Source: Serilophus lunatus (lineage: Eukaryota > Chordata > Aves > Passeriformes > Eurylaimidae). Taken from it: a stretch of DNA of 64,000 bases. The stretch is from positions 3,257 through 67,256 of the forward strand of contig VXBA01001607.1 of assembly GCA_013399895.1 (NCBI GenBank), read 5' to 3'. Made by a program: the position numbers and the translations under genes. The notes below the pieces were generated by a model, which saw only the letters and a program-made list of their open reading frames with translations, was not told the origin of the DNA and searched no databases. Shown piece after piece: positions 22,501-36,609 of the stretch. How positions within the stretch are numbered: position 1 is the stretch's first letter; every line of letters begins with the position of its first letter.

Positions 22501-25500
22501 ACTTGTCTTCTCTAGCAAATCCATAGCCCTTGGTTTGTAACATAGAAACCACTGGTGACTCTTCTAGCAGAATGACTGGGATTGCAGTGAATATTTGTCT
22601 CGTTCATGTATGATTGCATCTTCTCCATACGCCAGCCAAGGCAGTTAGCATCCTCCTTAACCACAGCTGGTTAGCTCATGTTGCTAAGGAACAGCTTTCT
22701 ATATGTTTTCAAAAATAATTTGCCAAAACCTGTTGTTTGAAATTATGTGATGGTTGACTCTATCGGGAGGCACTTCGATGAAAAAAGAGTTCCTCCAGCA
22801 AGTGGTTATTGCTTTGGGGTTTTTTTTTTATTTATTGTTTGAGGGTGCCACATGCAAGTATTTTTCTGGTAGTTGTAGATGAATTCTAAAATGATTTAGA
22901 AAATTTCTTTGTCTTTGATTGCTGGGGTAGGGTAGTACCTGAAATGGAATCAAGCAACAGGTCATACATGTTCTCATAGGGAGTAAGGAATCTCACAAAA
23001 TACTTGGGGACATGGCCTCTCTTGCAAACATGCAGCCCTAAGTTCACTTATGCAGTGAACTGGGAGAAGTAAGTGAAGGGTTTTGTGATTTTTTTTTAAG
23101 TCAGCCTCTGCTGCCAAATGACTTATTCTACTCTGCATGATCCTGAAGTTTTGCTCACCTTATCTAAAAACTACCACAGTAAGAAATATTTTTTTCCAGC
23201 ATGGTCAGTTGATAGTTATGGCTTGGTATATGGCTCTGTGACTTTTTGTGTTGGCACAAGATGGTGCAAGGGGTTTAGTCGTGATCCTTCTGGTTATGTC
23301 AGCTTGATTTTTAAACATGTTTCACTCCAAACGATCTGAACTAAGAAATCTCAAAGTTAATTCATGAGCGTAAAAATGGCATTGCTCTCAGAAGTGTAAA
23401 AGCACAACAGAGTTTTTATTTAGACTCCCTTTATCTCAGCTGGTAAATGAAAGACTTTAACAAGGCTAGTGTTGTGGGTAATTGTGTGTTATCCAAAGGA
23501 TGGGTCTCAAATGACATCTTGAGGAAATGTTACACTGTGGATACATGGCTTTTCAAATCCGCCTTATTTTTACTGTGAATGTTCACATGCTTCTTTTAGA
23601 ATAAATAGTACATGTATGGAAATCATTGTAGCAGCAACTGTTTGAATGCATTGACCTCCTGTGTGAACTAAAATCACTGTAATGAGCTGTAATGATTAAT
23701 TGTAATCAGCACATTCAATGTGTCCTTTCTTCTGTGAGTTTTTTCTGCAGCAGTAGTTTCTTATATTTGATAGAGCAAAACAGTATTTATGTTGTATTAG
23801 TCGTTATTCAAGGAAATCCCTTATGTAATTTTTAAGGGTAAATCAGGTAGCAGAGACACCTGAACAAGAACTGTGCTCCTGGTAGTTCTTAACTATGTGG
23901 TAGAGTCTGTAGGTTGAATTGATACTGTGTATAAGCAGTATTTGAAGCTAGCAGGCAGCAAACAAACAAACAAACAAAAAAAGCACAGAATAGCAGAGAC
24001 TATATTGACAAGCTCTGCTTCTCAGTTGATAAATGGGCCTCTGTTTGCCTGCATCAGCTCTGTGTTTAGAGATGAGAGCCTTAGCCAAAAACAGACACAA
24101 CTGCTCTGGCAGGTTGTGAGATGCAATTTGTGTTAATGGTTTGGTGTAGGCGATCCTAGGAGAGAATTTAAGTTATTTCTGATGAGTAGAATGTGTGTTT
24201 GTTGTGCCATCTATAAAACACATTTCTATTCTGGAAGTGACAGACTTGCAATTTTTCCCATATCTTGGATGAAATGAGAGAGGTGACACTCCCCCCACCC
24301 CTCTGCGGTGAGAGGGAACCTTCCCCCACTCCTTTCTCAGAGGAAGGAGTGGTGGTGTAGGCTGCATGCTTGCAATAGTATTGTGAGAGGTAGCCAGGGC
24401 AGGACAGAGTCGTAAGTAAAAGCTTAGCCAGTTGAATTATGAATAAAGCAAGAGGGGTTTGGGGGCTGGTTGGCTGTTAACCTTGTCTGTTTCCTGCTGC
24501 TGCTCAGCATAGTGGAACTGGGTAAAGTTGCAAGTTAATTGTGAACAGGCACTGGAACAGGCAAGGCAGAAAATTAAACTAGCAAGGAATTTCAAGTATA
24601 ACAGAAAATTGTCCCTCAGTGTAGAAACAGTAACAGAAAGACCAGAGAAAGAGCACTCAAAAAAGGAAGACGGTGAGCTGTTGATGACTGATCCCAAGAA
24701 ATGTGAGATGTTTCTGTTTTCTTTTCTACACTGAAAATAACAAATATAGAGAGATGTTTCCTGCAAATAGAACTCATAACAAATACCTTGGAAAGGAGGG
24801 GGAAGAAAGATATTAGAGGGTACTTGGGTTTGGTTTAGTTAGTTGTACTTGAAAATCTTGATGTAAGATTCCTAAAGATGGCCTCACAACTATTTTGCAT
24901 TTTTTCTTCCCTGAGCTCTTCTAAAAGACAGAAGTAACAGAAAATAGGGAAAGATAAAATATTCTTCTTTTCTTTAAAACAGTGAAATTAGGATCAGTCA
25001 ACTAGCTAAATATAGATTTGTTAAGAAAAATTTACATCAAACTCATCTAATCTTTCCTAGATCTAGTGAAAGCAGTTAGTGGTGGAAGTGAAACAAGAGA
25101 AGCCTTCTGTCTTGTCTTCATTAAGGCTTTTGGTGTTGTTTTATGACACTTGTAGGCAAGCCACGGAAATAGAGTAAGGGAGAGAGTTTTGGAGTTTTTT
25201 TCCAAACTATACTTGGAGATCATTAAATGCCAATGCTTTGTTTTACAAACAAAATACTGTATCAAATTGAAATCAGAAGAATGGCCTAGACCACTTCAGT
25301 ATTATTAAAAAATAGTGATTTGGATGGGATGATAAAAAGGTAACTGTCTTAAATTTGAGATGACACTAAGCTAAGGAAAATTGGAGACATGCATTGGAGA
25401 TATGTGGGTAAAAGAGTCACAATAGGTGCTGACAGATTAAGATATTGCTTGGAAAAAAAATTAAGTGAGATAAAGTAGGGATAAGTAGACAGTGGTACAT

Positions 25501-28500
25501 TTAGTGGCACAAATACTGGATAAATAATTGAAGAAAATCTGCTGAGGTTTGTGGTGTGTCTGAAGTTAAACTTGAATTAACAGAATTGTGCTATTGTAGA
25601 ACAGGACTTCTGCTTTCAACTTTTCATCTCTTTTCAGTCTATGCTTTAAGCTGGCATCTATTTTTGTGTGCTGTTATCCATCAGGTTTGCGGATCATTTA
25701 TAGAAAAACAAGAGCAGCTCACTGAAGATTATTAGAGATGCAGAAAATGAGATTCTCCACCTTCCAAAAAAAGTAGAATATTTGATGATAGGTTTTAAAT
25801 ATGTAAGGATTATTTCTCTTATCCACTGTGATGGCAGAAAGCAGACTATTAACTTCAGTTCTGAAATAACAATTGTAATTGTAGCTGGGAAATTTTAAAT
25901 TAGGAAACTTGCAGGACAGAGTAGTGAAGCACTAGGACAGAGCACAAATGGAGGTTGTGGCATTCTTGAAAAATTACTTGAACAGCCATCCATGAATGAT
26001 GGCACAGGTATATTTTTTATGTCATTGGGTACAGTGTTGGATAATTTTTCTTTGCAGTGCTCTCTGTGGTTTTGTTAGGTGCTGTATTTCTCTGGGGTGA
26101 CATTTTAGTAACATAAGTTGTTCAGTTTACTTATATGATTCTGACAAAAGAGTTTCACACTACTCTTCTTTGGATTTAAAGTAGAAATAAAACCTCCTTG
26201 TCTTTCCTTCATCTTTTCATTTACTTTCCTAGACAGACTCCTACAAGCTTCCTTCCTTACAAGCTATTGTATCTCATTTTCCTGCCCCTGAAGCTTCTCT
26301 GGCTCTATTTCCCCTTGATCCATAACAGCAGCTGCACCCCGTCTTTTCTCATGTTAGGAGAATAGATAATGTTGGAGATTGTAGGAACAGTTTTCCTTGA
26401 GAATCATGGCAATAATGTATTCCTACTGCAGAGGATACTAGTTTCTGTACTTTAAAAATGCTGGCACAATGTTGCCAATGCTACACTTTTCTGTCCTCCC
26501 TTCCCTATCTGGGCTAATTCCTCCCTGCAAACGTGGCCGCCTCATTTAGTTCTTGAGCACTTCTCTTGTTTTTGTTTGGGTTGGGGTTTTTTGATTTGGT
26601 TTGGTTTGGTTTGTTGTTTTTTTTTAATCTGATGTATTTTCTACTTTGCTGGGACTTAATTGCCTGTCTTCCTCTGTTTAAGAAATTATCTGCTGAGTTT
26701 TACAATTCTTCTCTTGTACTTACAGGAACTGTCCAAGATCCTACATAGTGCCTTATAGACTTAAAGTATGCAGAACGGAGTGGTTATGGAATAAATACCT
26801 CCTTGTGGGACTGTAGTTTGGTTCAGTGACTTTTTTTTTCCCCATTTGCTTTAACTTTTTGTTTACACTTTTCTTTCATTCCCTCTGATTTGGGAGGAAA
26901 AATAGAAAAAAAATCCTGTAAATTTAGCAAATGTCAATCAATGCTCTTATGTCTTCCCAAGTTTACATGTAGCATCAAAAACCATCTGCATGAATTCCTT
27001 TCCTATTCAGAATGAGATGTTAAAACTGAAGCCTCAGTGTGAGTTTTCAAATCCTGCTATCAGCAGTTTTGCTGCTCAGCATTTTAGCAAGTGTGTCCAG
27101 CTAATGTGCCTGTTCTGCATCTCATCCTGCCTCACATTATTCATGCCTTGCCAAAAGCATCAACTTAGTTGTAAATGGCTCATTTACAGCTTTTGCCTTG
27201 TGTTGACAATATATTTGATACACAGAAAATAGAGAGTATTGTGACAGCCATAAAAAAATGGAATTTTACATTAAAAAAATACTGGTTCTACTGCATATCT
27301 TAGACATTAGTTTGAAAAATTATTTGGTGGTGTAGCTTAACACCATTAGGTACTCTAGTGCTAGGAAGTAAAACCAAAGACAATACTAATGAAACAAAAA
27401 TGCATTTTGTTTTGCAGTGTATTGACTATTCCAAATATACATGTAAGAAATTAATTTTTTGCACATCAGTTTATCAATCTTTCTATGTATGAATAGTAGT
27501 GGTGATCATGAATGTAGTTTATCAGAACTGAGGGCCTTTTTCCCTAACAGTAACAGTCAGTCAGATGTATTGTCACAAAAAGCTTTTAGTTCTTCATTCT
27601 TTGCACTATCTTCAGGACATCCAGGCAGCAGTAAGTGGAAAAGCCCAGCATTTCTGATGTCCTGATTATTACTTCAGAAGCTGTAACTTCAGTCTTGCCT
27701 TACCACTTCCTTTGAAAGATAATGGAAATGCTGAATTAGTCTTATCAGGATGATCTGCACCTGAGATAGTAATAGCTTCTGTATTGTTCAACCATCAAAA
27801 TTGGTAATAACTGAGGGAATTGAGAATCAAAAAAATACTTGCTGAAGTTTTTGTACGTGAAATGGTCTGTTTATTAGATTTAACTGTTTAGATGGTAGTA
27901 AAGATAATGAAGCTTCTTGTTTCTGAGTGTGATTAGTGGAATGGATTTCTTTTTGTATGATTGTTGCTGGTTATAAAAATTACTTCTTTGGAAAAGTCAA
28001 AGCTAGAGAACTGATGTGACTCTGTGATATATGCAGTCAGGGACTTGACTTGCTGTGAGAGTAAGAGCAGATGTAGCAGTGGGTGCTCTGCAGACCAGTG
28101 GCTACACCAGAGTCCTAATACCCTCCTACCAAGGATAAAAATTATTAACTGGAGTGATTTCAGTACATATCAACTTCTTGCTGCCTCTGAGTGTTCCACT
28201 GGACAGACAGGTTTTTTTAGGTTAGTCCTTTTAAAGTTCATGTTTCAAATAGATTACTGTTTATCTACAGTATTGGTCTAGGAGTGACTCACAACACAAC
28301 TGCATGGAACAGGTTTTCTGATGTTGTTTGTTTATTTACTCTACTTGCCTCTAGGGAGCTTGTCTGCATCTTTAATTTTGTCTTCTCTCTTCAAAGGTGT
28401 TTGTACACCTAGACTGAATGTTGCATAAGCAAAGATTACATGTTTCCTGGCAAAATGATCATACTAAAAATGCTAACAATTTAGCATTTTAAAAATTAGC

Positions 28501-30765
28501 TAAAAATTTAATTAGTTTTCCGTAAATATGCAATTTCTCTTGGTGTTATATAGTGGAACCATCCTTACCAGATTTCCTGTGTAACTCTGGTAGAATATAA
28601 GATGAGAAATTTATTCTGCTGGTTCTGTTCAGCCTCAGAACTAACACTTTGCAGATACTGTGCTGCATCTCATTATGCTTACCCAGGCAGTTGCTTGTGC
28701 TTACCAAAACAATAATCAAAATTAGATAAAAGTGAGTACAGCAGGGAATATGGCTTATTCTAGAAAAGAAAGTCTGTGTTACTGATCCTGGTGTGTAACC
28801 GAAGTTTCAGTCATCTTCGTTTCAATCTTCCATTTATATAAAAAACCCAACCAACCGCCTACCAACTACTTTTTGTCATTTCAGATTGCAGTACTTCTCC
28901 TTATGCTTATTTCAGAATTAGCATGCAGAGTGCCTCAATCTGTGCTGCTACTTCTGATCAGTTACAAGAGAATATAGGAGATTTTGCTTAATTGTATTTG
29001 TCATTCCTCGAGTGAAAACTTGAACACACCGTCATCCTTATTTTTCTTTGCAACACCCTTGTGAGATTGTATTTGTGCTGTGCTAATTTTTAAAAACGAG
29101 GAGCTGAGTCATGAAAATTTCTTTTGTTGATCAGATTCAAAGTTAAGATCAAAACTGATTAAAAAATTAATTGCAAGTAATAATAGCTTCTATTTGACCT
29201 ATATAATGTAAATTCATTCTCTTATAGTAAAGTTATTTCTTATTATAAGGAGAGATGTGATTGCTCTAGTTTTGTTTTTATGATGTTTGTTGTTGTTTTT
29301 TTCCCCAAATACATGATCACAATGTAAATATTATTATTATGCTCCAGTTTTACTGTAAATAACTCTGACAAGGATTCTTTTTTAGCAGCTCTGGAATTCC
29401 TGCATGGAAGAGACTTACAGAGCTCCGCCTAATGTACAACTTCTTTCTATGGAATCGATGGACCTTGATTGTGATTACAAATTACTTCTCTAAAACTGTT
29501 CATACAAGAACTTGAAATATTTCACTGTATGATGCTTTCACCTAAACCTTTTGAAAGATGCTCTGATATTAGTAATGAAAAAATGATACTACTAAATATG
29601 CTAATAATTCGCATTTTCCTTTATCTTCCTCCTACAGAAAGATTTTGTACAACATAAAAATAAGCAATATGTTTTTAAGTTTCTCAAAAGAAACCAAGGC
29701 ATGGCAACATAATTATGCTATCTCTGGTATAAATTGGTGTGTTAGTGTTGTGCAATCCAACAAAGGAAAGGATGTCAGGAAAGAAAGAGCAAAATGTGAG
29801 AGTAGCAAAGTAGTGGGGTTTTCATTTTTTGTTTGTGTGGTTTTGTATTGTTTTGGGGTTTTTTAATTTTTCATATCAGGGATAATGGGGCACCAAGAAG
29901 ATTTTGATAGTATAGAGCAGCTGTTGCTTCAGATCTGACTGGATTGAGTTGCTCATATTTTGTTTAGATGTTGTGTTGTAATTTTATTTGGAATGCTATT
30001 GTTTCTAATTTGATAAATTGTATCTGTCATTATTAATATTCTGGAGAACTTGTTACAAGATTTTGTTTCCTTCTCTCACCATGCCTCTTCCCCTCTAAAA
30101 TGAATCAGGGTTGCTTGGTAGGAACAGGAAGATAGTGAAAGCTCTTTTGTCTCTCCCTTTTTTTGTTGGCTGAGTCTTTCTGAATAGCAGCAGAATGAGG
30201 CAGTCTATCAAATTTTTCTCCTTCTGTTTATAACTGATCATCTGGGGAGGAGCAGAGGTGCTCTATTTGAATGGTCAGGAAGATTCTTTGGTCTGTTTGC
30301 TGTGGGGTTTTAGTGGTTTACATTTGTAAGAAAAAGAGGGTATGGAAGTATCTTCAAACTCCTCTACCTTTCCTGATGATTTTAGTTTCCGATGAAGCAA
30401 ATTACTTTTCAGAAGATACTGTGAAGATCAACAGCAGGACTCAGCTCTCCTGTGTGTCTATGCTAATAGAAATGCTAATAATGGCATGAAAGTAGAGATT
30501 AACACTTAAAGAAAACTGTTTCTTTCTTTTCCATAGTCCTTCTATATTGTAATTTATTGCCAACCTCATAGCTTTGTCACTGGATTAACAATAACATCAA
30601 CAAAAATTTTTTGTCTTATTAATTTTGAATGTCTGTACATTAAAGCATATCCAGATTAGAGAATATTCCCTATCTTCTAAACTAAATTGTTGGGTTTTTT
30701 GTCTTTTTTGTTCCCACTTTTCCAATCTTCCTCTGCTCCCATTTTCCTTCTAAAAATACCTTTAG

Positions 30766-31013
30766 GAATGACTTGCTGATGGTGTGTCGCCAGCTGAATA
30801 TGGAGGCATCTGTGGCAAAGATCATGCACCAGCTGGGAGCCGATGAAAATGGAAAAATTTCCTTCCAGGATTTTAGTCAGTGCCGCATGGAACTGGTACA
30901 GGAAATCAAGAAGGAGGAACTGGAGCTTTCTCTGAAATCGGATGACTCTTGTAAAAAGAAAAAATTAAGAGATAGAATAGCTTCCTGGCCAACTAGCAGC
31001 AATAACAGTTTAG
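30766..31013 (+). CDS. MCC: MCC long isoform, coding exon 2 (rest of EF-hand pair)
   Basis: After tacctttag the exon completes the Arg codon and reads NDLLMVCRQLNMEASVAKIM, then HQLGADENGKISFQDFSQCR. This is the exit helix of EF-hand 1 and a second, weaker loop (GADENGKISFQD) with Gly at position 1 but Asp, Asn, Gly and Ile at 3, 5, 6 and 8. It continues through a charged stretch (EIKKEELELSLKSDDS) to LRDRIASWPTSS and NSL, both strongly conserved in human MCC. The exon is 248 nt with a G|gtaggt donor at 31014 and splits a Gly codon with exon 3. No stop or indel is present. Confidence 0.93.
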
Positions 31014-34000
31014 GTAGGTATGACTTTTAAATGTCCTGTTGGTGTATTTTAACAAAAGATAAAGTCTGGGGGGTTTGTTGTCAATTTAACTGGCATCAGA
31101 GTTGCCCCTAAAGAGCTTTGTGAATATATGCTGGTATAATTTCATCACACGCCAGAGTGCTGTTATAACTGATGCAGTCTTGTCATCAGTATGTGGACTA
31201 GAATGTGTGCAGGGCATCCTCCTCTAAAACACTAGTTGCAAACTAGTGAGAGAGAGAGTCTAATCTCACAAGACAGCAAACCTCCTTTAAGGGAAAAAAG
31301 CTGCAGAGCACATCTGGTAACTGAAGATCCAGAGAGCTTTCTGTTGTCTGTAAAGCCCAGACAGGTACACAGGCAAAACTGTGAAAAATGAGGAGAGACA
31401 TAATCTTGAGTCTCTTGTCTTCCGGTAGGAATGAATGTTTCTTGGATGCTTTAAAAATCATTCTGCTTAGGCTAGTTTGAATGCTAAAAGAGCTTTATGA
31501 TTTAGAAAATACAAAAGTTCTCCTTCCCTTTTGTCCTCTCTCCATCCAGTTAAACACAAAATAAAAACAAACAAACCAAATCAAAGAAACAAACAAACAA
31601 CAAAAAGGTTTTCCATCTACAGGACCATGGAATGTACGAAGAGATTTTCTGTTACTGAGTCCAGTCCTTGATAGCACTGTGGTCAGTCCACATTAGGTCA
31701 GAAATGCTAACACCTTTCATCCTGTAACCTATATGCAGGAGACTAGAGAACATAGCTTCTATAGTCAAAAATCCCAAAATGCAAAGTATTGTAGAAAAAA
31801 AGCTGGGGATTCTGTCAGTTCTGTAGCAAACTTCAGCATACCGATTAAACATGACTGCTGTTTAATGATATGGCTCTAACCTACATTCATGCTTCAGAAG
31901 GCCATCAACCTCTGACTGTATTTAGTTAGAGCTGTATCTTCTCAGCCTTTTGTTTAGATCATATAAGCCTAGATTTTTTAAAAATAATTCTTTAATGTAT
32001 AATTTGCCATTAGTCATACCTATGGTTTTTATTTGTGTGTGTCCTAAATTAAGTTGGGAATATTTCCACTGTCAGATATGCTTCATACATTCTCTGGAGA
32101 GTTTCTTATATGAATTCTGGTTCCTCATGTAACTAATCTGTTGTCAGAATCCAGTTCTCTCTGACCCAGTTCTTTTAGATAGTCCAGATGTGGAAGGTAA
32201 AATGTAAGATTTGTTTATTTATTTGATTATAGTAGATGTTACACTGGATTTCTGATTTAGCAATATGATGAAAAACACAGTACAAATCGAATTTACATGC
32301 AGCAGAAGACAGGAGTCGCAATGCACAGTTAATCAGAACTACAATGTTGTTCTGTCGTAATCACCAACATTACATTGGGTCTTGCCAGGAAGATATGTGT
32401 GGATTCAAGTTGGCTCAAGCCCATTGGTCTCTTGGAAATTTTTTTGTTAGTTGATTGTGCTTTTTATAGTCTTTACTTTGGGCTGAGCCTTGTCTAAATG
32501 TACCCAACAGTGGCCTGGCTAACTCAGGGAGACTTTCACACTCTTCATGAGCTCAGGGAGAAACATAACACCAGTTGATTCTCCCAGCTATTGGCAGCTG
32601 TTTACTCAAAATAAAAACCACCCTCAGGCTCTCTTGGTGATGAGATCAAATCATCCTTGCAACTGCTGTGGTCAGTCCCAGCCTTCATTCTTCCCTGAGC
32701 TTCATGGGCCCAGCACCCTGTCCCATCTCCTCTGAGCCTTCTTCCATGGCAGGGCTTTACTGATCAGTTAACACTTGTCTTCATTTTGTCAGTAGTCAGC
32801 CTCATAGAAAGTAAAATTGGACATGTGTGGATTTTGTTTGTTTCTTGGTTTTGGATTTGTTTTGTTGGTTTTTGGGGGCCTTTTTGTGAGGGGGATTGGT
32901 CTATTTATTTATTTACTTTGAGGAGGTGGGTTTAGCATGTTTTCTGATAACTCTGCACATGTTCTTGACTGGTAATCTCCTTGTTTACTTTGTACCCTTG
33001 GTGAACCCCTTCTCGATTTTTAGATGGACTGCACTACTCCCTCATCATCCTATCATTTCATTCTCTTTGGTTTTCATTTTGGCTTCTCAGCAAGCAAATC
33101 CATTTCTGTTTGTTCTCCATCTCATCTTTTACTGCTTCATAGTCATTTTGTCATAGCAGTACTTTGTTGTTAACATTTCCTCTGTTTATCTTTCTGTATT
33201 TATTCTTGAATTGCAAGACAATTAACTCTGTAGTTTCTACAGCCTTTTCTCCATCACTGTACTGAAATCTCTGTAACCCTTGTGCTCAATTGCATTTCCA
33301 GCCTGTGAATTCTTTTCTGGAGCTGTATCATACAACACTTCAATATTGTGCCTAATTTGTGGTTTTTTCTTAAATTAAATTAAGGATGTTGTGTGTTCCC
33401 TGACTCATGAAATTATCTTATTCCTCTGTTGCCTGTTTTTTCGATGCTGCCACAGTTGTATTTTTCTGCAAAACAGAGAATTTGTTCTGCCTTTAGATAG
33501 CTATACAAAGTTATCCTGTTTTCTGACCAAATTTCTAGCAACTTGAGTATTCAAATCTTCTTTCTTAGACAAACTAGCCTAACAACTGTAGTTTGTCATA
33601 ATCAAGGATGAAAGACAGCTCCTAAGTTTTACCAGAGAAAGATCTACGTTATAGTATCAAAATGTATCCCACAAAGATTCTTATTACTTGCTGCCAAAAA
33701 GTATTCCTAGATGAAAATTCAAATTTTTTTAATGTATAGAATTTTATTCTACTGTTTTCTTACAATTCTCTAATTTCTTTTAGTTGTACAGGTGTAATTT
33801 AACACATTTTTAGAGTTGGCGAGTGAATTAATATTGCTTTATTTTGCTGTGTGCTGATCAAGCCTGACTATTTTACTGTAATACTAACCCTGTAAGTAAT
33901 TCATAGGTTTGTCCTTGTCCTGCTTAGATTCTTGCAGATTCTTTTTAATAATTAGAGAAGATAAAGAAATGCTCTCCCAAAAACAGAATGGGAGGAAACA

Positions 34001-35322
34001 ATAGTAATGAGGGTTTAGAATGCAATTGCTTTTTATCTGGTTGTAAAACCGTTGTGGCAGCGCTGTTCAAATTGTTCTACGGATAATTTTTCCAAGAGGC
34101 AAGGAAACACCATTTTAATATATTTATGTGAAACTCTTCTTATAGTATGAAGATAATGACAGCTGAGGAATTATACTTGCAGCCAAGTCTGAATTGTGAT
34201 CTGCCTATGTTTCAATGCCTTTCATGTCTTTAAGGGCTCCATTATATACTGATTAGCAATTAAATAATTGATTGTGTTATATTGACTGTTTACTATCGCT
34301 TTCTAAGCATTGTTTTAATACAGGAGACACCATCATGTACAATGAAAACTGGATAGATTCTCTTTATTTGTGTTTTCTTCCCTCCCCCCAGTCAAAGAAC
34401 CCTGTTTTTAATTTAAAAACCCTCTATTTTCAAAAGTACTTTGCAGGCCTTTTATTCAAGTCTAATTTCAACATAGTATGTCAGCTGCAAATAATCCTTG
34501 AAAGCTGTTATCATGTATCCAGGTGAGGTGCATAAATAACAAAATTTCAGAACTCATTTGACTGTTTCTGAGTATCAGGAGTCCTGATGATCTGAAGCAA
34601 AGGAATCTAGCCTCCTACATGAATGTTTTTACACGTGAGTTTTGTATGAAATTTTGCAGAGATTACCAGTCAGGCAGCATTTTGTGCTGCCTTTTCTTGT
34701 GGCTGTTCACAATTTCTTAACAAAAAGTTATATCTAAATAAAGTATTATTTTTGCTGCCTATAGTTTTTGCACTTCATTATAAAGAAAATAACAGTGAAA
34801 AAAGGTTCTAAGAAGTTATTACATCTAATTTACTATTGAACTTAGTCTTACCCATTTTTTTTTATAACTAATAAGGTTGTTCTAATAATTTTGCCCATAT
34901 TTGCCCAACAAACATTCCTGTGTTTCCAGGTGGGATGCAGAAGTGAAGGAATTGGTTGGTGATTCTAATCAAGATGCAGGACTCATGTTTAATAATACTT
35001 AGTCATGTATGTGCTCAGTAAGACAAACCTGCATCAATATCTACCATCTTGACAAGCAAATGACTGTATAGATCTGAAAGTTTAATGTTTTATTCAAATG
35101 CACAAAAAAGGATATCTTTCAAGTTATTAGAATGATGCTTTGTGATGCTTGGATATCAGCAACTCAGAGCTATGTGTTGTAGTTCTTACCCTACACCATT
35201 AATACCAGTGGGAGCTTTAACAATAATTTGCAAGTAATAATCAGTTATTTTTCTATAAGCAAGATGGAATGTAAACTCTGTTAATGTTCTTCTGATATTG
35301 TTTAAGATATAATAAAAATAAT

Positions 35323-36609
35323 CCAGCATGAATTCAGGAGGGGAAGATCCTGCTTAACCAACCTAGTCTCCTTTTATGACCAGGTGACTCATCTGATCAA
35401 TGAGGGGAAACCTGTGGATGCAGTGTATCTTGATTTTAGTAAAGCCTTTGATACTGTTTCCCATAATACACTCCTGGTGAAACTGGTGGATTCTGGCTTA
35501 GACAGGTTTACTCTGTCCTGGGTTAAGTATTGGCTGGATGGCCGAGCTCAGAGGGTGGTGGTGAATGGAGTCATGTCCAGTTGGAAGCCGGTCAACACTG
35601 GGGTCCCCCAGGGTTCAGTGTTGGGGCTGGTTTTGTTCATTATCTTTATTGATGATCTGGACGAGGGGATGGAACCCATTATTAGTAAGTTTGTGGATGA
35701 CACCAAGCTTGGAATAAGTGTCAATTTGTCAGAGGGTAGGAGGGCTCTGCAGAGAGACCTTGACAGGCTGGATAGATGGGCTGAGTCCAATAGCATGAGG
35801 TTTAATAAATCCAAGTGCCGGGTTTTACACTTTGGCCGCAATAACCCCATGCAGAGTTATAGGCTGGGGTCGGTGTGGCTGGAGGATGCCCAGGCAGAGA
35901 GGGACTTGGGGGTGCTGGTTGATAGGAAGCTGAATATGAGTCAGCAGTGTGCCCAGGTGGCCAAAAGGCCAATGCCATCCTGGCCTGCATCAAGAATAGT
36001 GCTGCCAGTAGGACCAGGGAAGTTATCCTTCCCTTGTACTTGGCACTGGTCAGGCCACAGCTCGAGTGCTGTGTCCAGTTCTGGGCCCCTCAGTCTAAGA
36101 AGGATATTGAGTTGCTGGAGAGTGTCCAGAGAAGGGCAACGAGGATGGTGAAGGGGCTGGAGCACAAGCCCTGTGAGGAACGGCTGAGGGAGCTGGGATT
36201 GTTCAGCCTGGAGAAGAGGAGGCTCAGGGGTGACCTTCTTGCTGTCTGTAACTACCTGAAAGGAGGTTGTAGTCAGGCGGGAGTCGGTCTCTTCTCTCAG
36301 GCTCCCAGTGACAGGACGAGAGGACACAGTCTTAGGCTGCGTCAGGACAGGTTTAGGTTGGATATCAGGAGGAACTTTTTCACAGTGAGAGTGATCTCCC
36401 ACTGGAATGGGCTGCCCAGGGAGGTGGTGGAGCCATCGTCCCTGGATGTGTTTAAGGATAGGTTAGATGATGAACTTAGTGGGATGGTTTAGATGGTTTA
36501 AATGGTTTAGATGGTATAGACGTCAGACTGATGTTGGATAGGTTGTTAACCTAGGTAAAGGTTGGACTTGATGATCTCCACGGTCTTTTCCAACCTTATT
36601 AATTCTGTG
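35323..36609 (+). mobile_element. CR1 LINE, young 5'-truncated copy in MCC intron 2
   Basis: About 1.29 kb in the sense orientation of MCC. It encodes the C-terminal half of the CR1 ORF2 reverse transcriptase: YLDFSKAFDTVSHN (first catalytic Asp block), NTGVPQGSVLGLVLF and FVDDTKLG (the two-Asp motif), then the thumb and C-terminal region ending DELSGMV. The frame is intact except for one base lost near 35955-35965 (gccaaaaggcc), which shifts the last 180 codons into another frame. The 3' UTR has gatggttta repeats and the tail ends aattctgtg. Near identity to the copy at 10516 shows both are recent. Confidence 0.93.

Larger units (their letters stand above)
16519..30765 (+). other. MCC intron 1 (14.2 kb)
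   Basis: No exon, RNA gene or recognisable transposon is seen. It contains simple-sequence stretches: a G-rich run at 18094-18117, a T/C-rich tract at about 19,471-19,531, and CAAA or TTTGG runs at about 23,957 and 26,590. The AT-rich composition produces many short chance reading frames on both strands. Confidence 0.75.
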
